Assembly: GCA_900763885.1 (NCBI GenBank) | Contig: CAAFLY010000293.1 | Coordinates: forward strand, 1-15,308 | Length of the DNA: 15,308 bases | From: Clostridia bacterium | GTDB lineage: Bacteria > Bacillota > Clostridia > Oscillospirales > CAG-272 | Reading direction: 5' to 3' | In this document: positions 13,718-15,308 of the stretch, in pieces | Layout of the letters: the number at the start of each line of letters is the position of its first letter | Position numbering within the stretch: position 1 is the first letter of the stretch | Program-made: the position numbers and the translations under genes | Notes under the pieces: generated by a model | Databases searched by the model: none | What the model was told of the DNA's origin: nothing | What the model saw: the letters and a program-made list of their open reading frames with translations, nothing else

Positions 13718-13746
13718 TTGACGGTCCGGGCGCGTTTCGCTATAAT
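13718..13746 (+). promoter_or_regulatory. Promoter of the MMPL-family gene
   Basis: TTGACG (13718-13723) is followed after 17 bp by a perfect TATAAT (13741-13746). Transcription would start near 13753, giving a leader of about 95 nt. Confidence 0.75.
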
Positions 13747-13747
13747 A

Positions 13748-13776
13748 AGTATAGCCTGTTTTTCGACAGTTGTCAA
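13748..13776 (-). promoter_or_regulatory. Promoter of the FAD oxidoreductase gene
   Basis: On the minus strand a perfect TTGACA (13776-13771) is followed after 17 bp by TATACT (13753-13748). Its -10 box is one base from the plus-strand TATAAT, so the two promoters share their melting region. Confidence 0.75.
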
Positions 13777-13819
13777 GGAGATCTCCGCACGGATGTACAC
13801 AATACCGCCGGAGATGTCC
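13777..13819. promoter_or_regulatory. Pair of operator-like palindromes beside the divergent promoters
   Basis: GGAGATCTCC (13777-13786) is a perfect 10-bp palindrome directly behind the oxidoreductase -35 box. GGAGATGTCC (13810-13819), one mismatch away, lies 33 bp downstream, about three helical turns. The same bases could form an RNA hairpin in the MMPL leader (ATCTCCG at 13781-13787 with CGGAGAT at 13809-13815). A choice between these cannot be made from sequence. Confidence 0.4.
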
Positions 13820-13847
13820 ACGAAATATTCGATGCCCGGAGGATCTT

Positions 13848-15308
13848 GTGGAAGAAAGCAGCACCCCCAAAAAGAACGTCATGGAGCAGATTGCGTCTGC
13901 AATCGTCCATGGCAGATATATTGTGTATCTTTTGTTTGCCGCAATGATCGTATTTTCCGTGATCGGCATACCGAAGGTCCGGGTCTACACCGACATTACC
14001 GCGTTTCTGCCGTCCGATATTGAGACCCGGCGCGGGCTGAACGTCATGGAGGATGAGTTTGAAACCTTTGCGACCATTCGTGCCATGGTGTCGAACATCA
14101 CGCTTGATACGGCGGCGGAATTGTCGGATGCGCTCTCGGAGATAGAGCATGTCTTCGGCGTTTCCTTTGACGATACGACCGCGCACTACGCAAATTCTTC
14201 CGCATTGTTCTCCATCTCCCTCGACTGCAATGAGGAGACACCGGAAGCGGAAACGGCACTGGAGGCGGTCAATGCGGCGCTGGAGGGCTACGATACCTAC
14301 ATATCGACAGCCATCGGCTACGACGTGTCCACACAGGTCATGAACGAAATGGGCGGTATCGTCGCCATCGCGCTGTTGGTGATCGTGGTCGTCATGGCGT
14401 TCACCTCCGTCAGCTATTTCGAGGTCGCGGTCTGCATGATGTGCTTCGGTGTGTCGGCGGTCCTCAATATGGGCACCAACTACCTTCTCGGCACCATCTC
14501 CTCCATCACCAATTCCGTCGCGATCATCCTGCAGCTTGCCTTGTCGATCGACTACGCCATCATCCTATGCCACCGGTATCAGGAGGAGTTTGAACGCTTC
14601 GGCAATACCCGCGAGGCGATCACAGCGGCACTTGCCAAGGCGATTGTCGAAATATCCTCCTCCAGTCTGACGACGATCTCCGGGCTTGTCGCGCTGACGT
14701 TTATGCAGTTCAAGCTCGGCTACGACCTCGGCATCGTGCTGATCAAGGGCATTTTCTTCAGCCTCATCACCATCTTCCTGCTCATGCCTGGGCTGATTGT
14801 ACTCTTCCACAAGCCGCTTGAGAAAACGACGCACCGTTCTCTGGTCCCGAATCTGCGGCCGTGGGGCAGCTTCCTCATCCGCTACAGATGGGGTTTCTCC
14901 GTCCTCTTTCTGCTCCTCATTCCATTCGGCATCTACTGCTCCGGCAAATGCCCGTATGCCTTCTCCGACAAGACCATCATCCCGATCACAAAATCGGAGC
15001 GGTATATCATCGACGAAAAGATCAACTCGACCTTCTCCGATGAAACGACCCTTGCCGTCCTGGTGCCGCGCGGCGATTACGAAAGCGAAAAAGAGATCCT
15101 GCGCACGGTGGAGGCTCTCGATCCCGTATCCGCCGCGACCGGACTTGCCAATACCGAGGTGGAGCCCGGCTATGTGCTGACCGATCTGTACACACCGCGG
15201 ATGTTCGCCGAGCTGGTCGATATCGATGTGGAGATGGCGCTGCTGCTGTATCAGGCGTATGGGCTGTCGCACAAGGACTACACGCCTATTTTCAACAATG
15301 CCGCCGAA
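13848..15308 (+). CDS. MMPL/RND-superfamily membrane transporter (5' part, cut by window edge)
   Basis: A polytopic inner-membrane protein of the MMPL branch of the RND superfamily, which exports lipids, hydrophobic compounds or drugs using the proton gradient. The 487 visible residues begin MEESSTPKKNVMEQIASAIV. One membrane segment lies near residues 23-42, followed by an external domain (KVRVYTDITAFLPSDIE, then a long hydrophilic stretch). A cluster of membrane segments covers about 165-325, including LSIDYAIILCHRYQEEFERF, the conserved G/S-x-D-Y-A motif of the family, and SSSLTTISGLVALTFMQF. The second external domain begins after about residue 370 and runs off the window. The GTG at 13848 is preferred because GGAGG (13838-13842) is five bases before it; the ATG at 13881 is an alternative without such a site. 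The substrate is unknown. Confidence 0.88.
   Translation, partial: MEESSTPKKNVMEQIASAIVHGRYIVYLLFAAMIVFSVIGIPKVRVYTDITAFLPSDIETRRGLNVMEDEFETFATIRAMVSNITLDTAAELSDALSEIEHVFGVSFDDTTAHYANSSALFSISLDCNEETPEAETALEAVNAALEGYDTYISTAIGYDVSTQVMNEMGGIVAIALLVIVVVMAFTSVSYFEVAVCMMCFGVSAVLNMGTNYLLGTISSITNSVAIILQLALSIDYAIILCHRYQEEFERFGNTREAITAALAKAIVEISSSSLTTISGLVALTFMQFKLGYDLGIVLIKGIFFSLITIFLLMPGLIVLFHKPLEKTTHRSLVPNLRPWGSFLIRYRWGFSVLFLLLIPFGIYCSGKCPYAFSDKTIIPITKSERYIIDEKINSTFSDETTLAVLVPRGDYESEKEILRTVEALDPVSAATGLANTEVEPGYVLTDLYTPRMFAELVDIDVEMALLLYQAYGLSHKDYTPIFNNAAE

Noticed and set aside
13628..13969. Extension of the FAD oxidoreductase to an upstream start at 13969
   Set aside because: It would cross both divergent promoters and the MMPL start region. 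The extra 114 residues have no family similarity.

Overview
The window reads as a chromosome segment of an anaerobic, moderately high-GC Firmicute of the class Clostridia, with an Oscillospirales-like gut commensal as best guess. Supporting points are an oxygen-sensitive indolepyruvate:ferredoxin oxidoreductase, a glycyl-radical-enzyme activase, a PyrR-type attenuator, a CdaR/PucR-family regulator, and strong Shine-Dalgarno and sigma-A-like promoters. The taxonomic call is inference; no rRNA or marker tree is available. No prophage, insertion sequence, CRISPR array or tRNA was seen.

Layout. Bases 1-475 (minus) hold the 5' part of ftsE, cut by the window edge. Bases 746-1831 (minus) encode a CdaR-family regulator whose promoter is overlapped by a perfect inverted repeat. 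A 480-base divergent intergenic region follows. Then come trmO, iorA and iorB (plus, 2312-5448), probably one transcript. An AzgA-type purine permease with its own strong promoter (5634-7046) converges on a glycyl-radical activase (minus, 7209-8108) across a bidirectional terminator. The activase is divergent from a GNAT acetyltransferase (8258-8785).

The best-resolved regulatory unit is pyrR-uraA (8847-11372). Its leader holds a promoter, a PyrR-binding hairpin with a CAGAGA loop, a possible antiterminator, and an intrinsic terminator. This matches PyrR-controlled attenuation of uracil salvage. Two tandem copies of a 90-bp palindromic repeat lie between pyrR and uraA, a third follows uraA, and two diverged copies lie nearby.

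The right end has a fumarate-reductase-like FAD oxidoreductase (minus, 11675-13627) divergent from an MMPL/RND-type membrane protein that runs off the window (13848-15308). Their two near-consensus promoters have abutting -10 boxes, so polymerase probably cannot occupy both at once.

The window carries both a purine and a uracil NCS2-superfamily permease. I did not find a clear new multi-gene system. The items most worth following up are the pyrR leader with its second unexplained hairpin, the dispersed palindromic repeat family, the abutting promoters with paired operator-like palindromes, and the activase without a visible glycyl radical enzyme.
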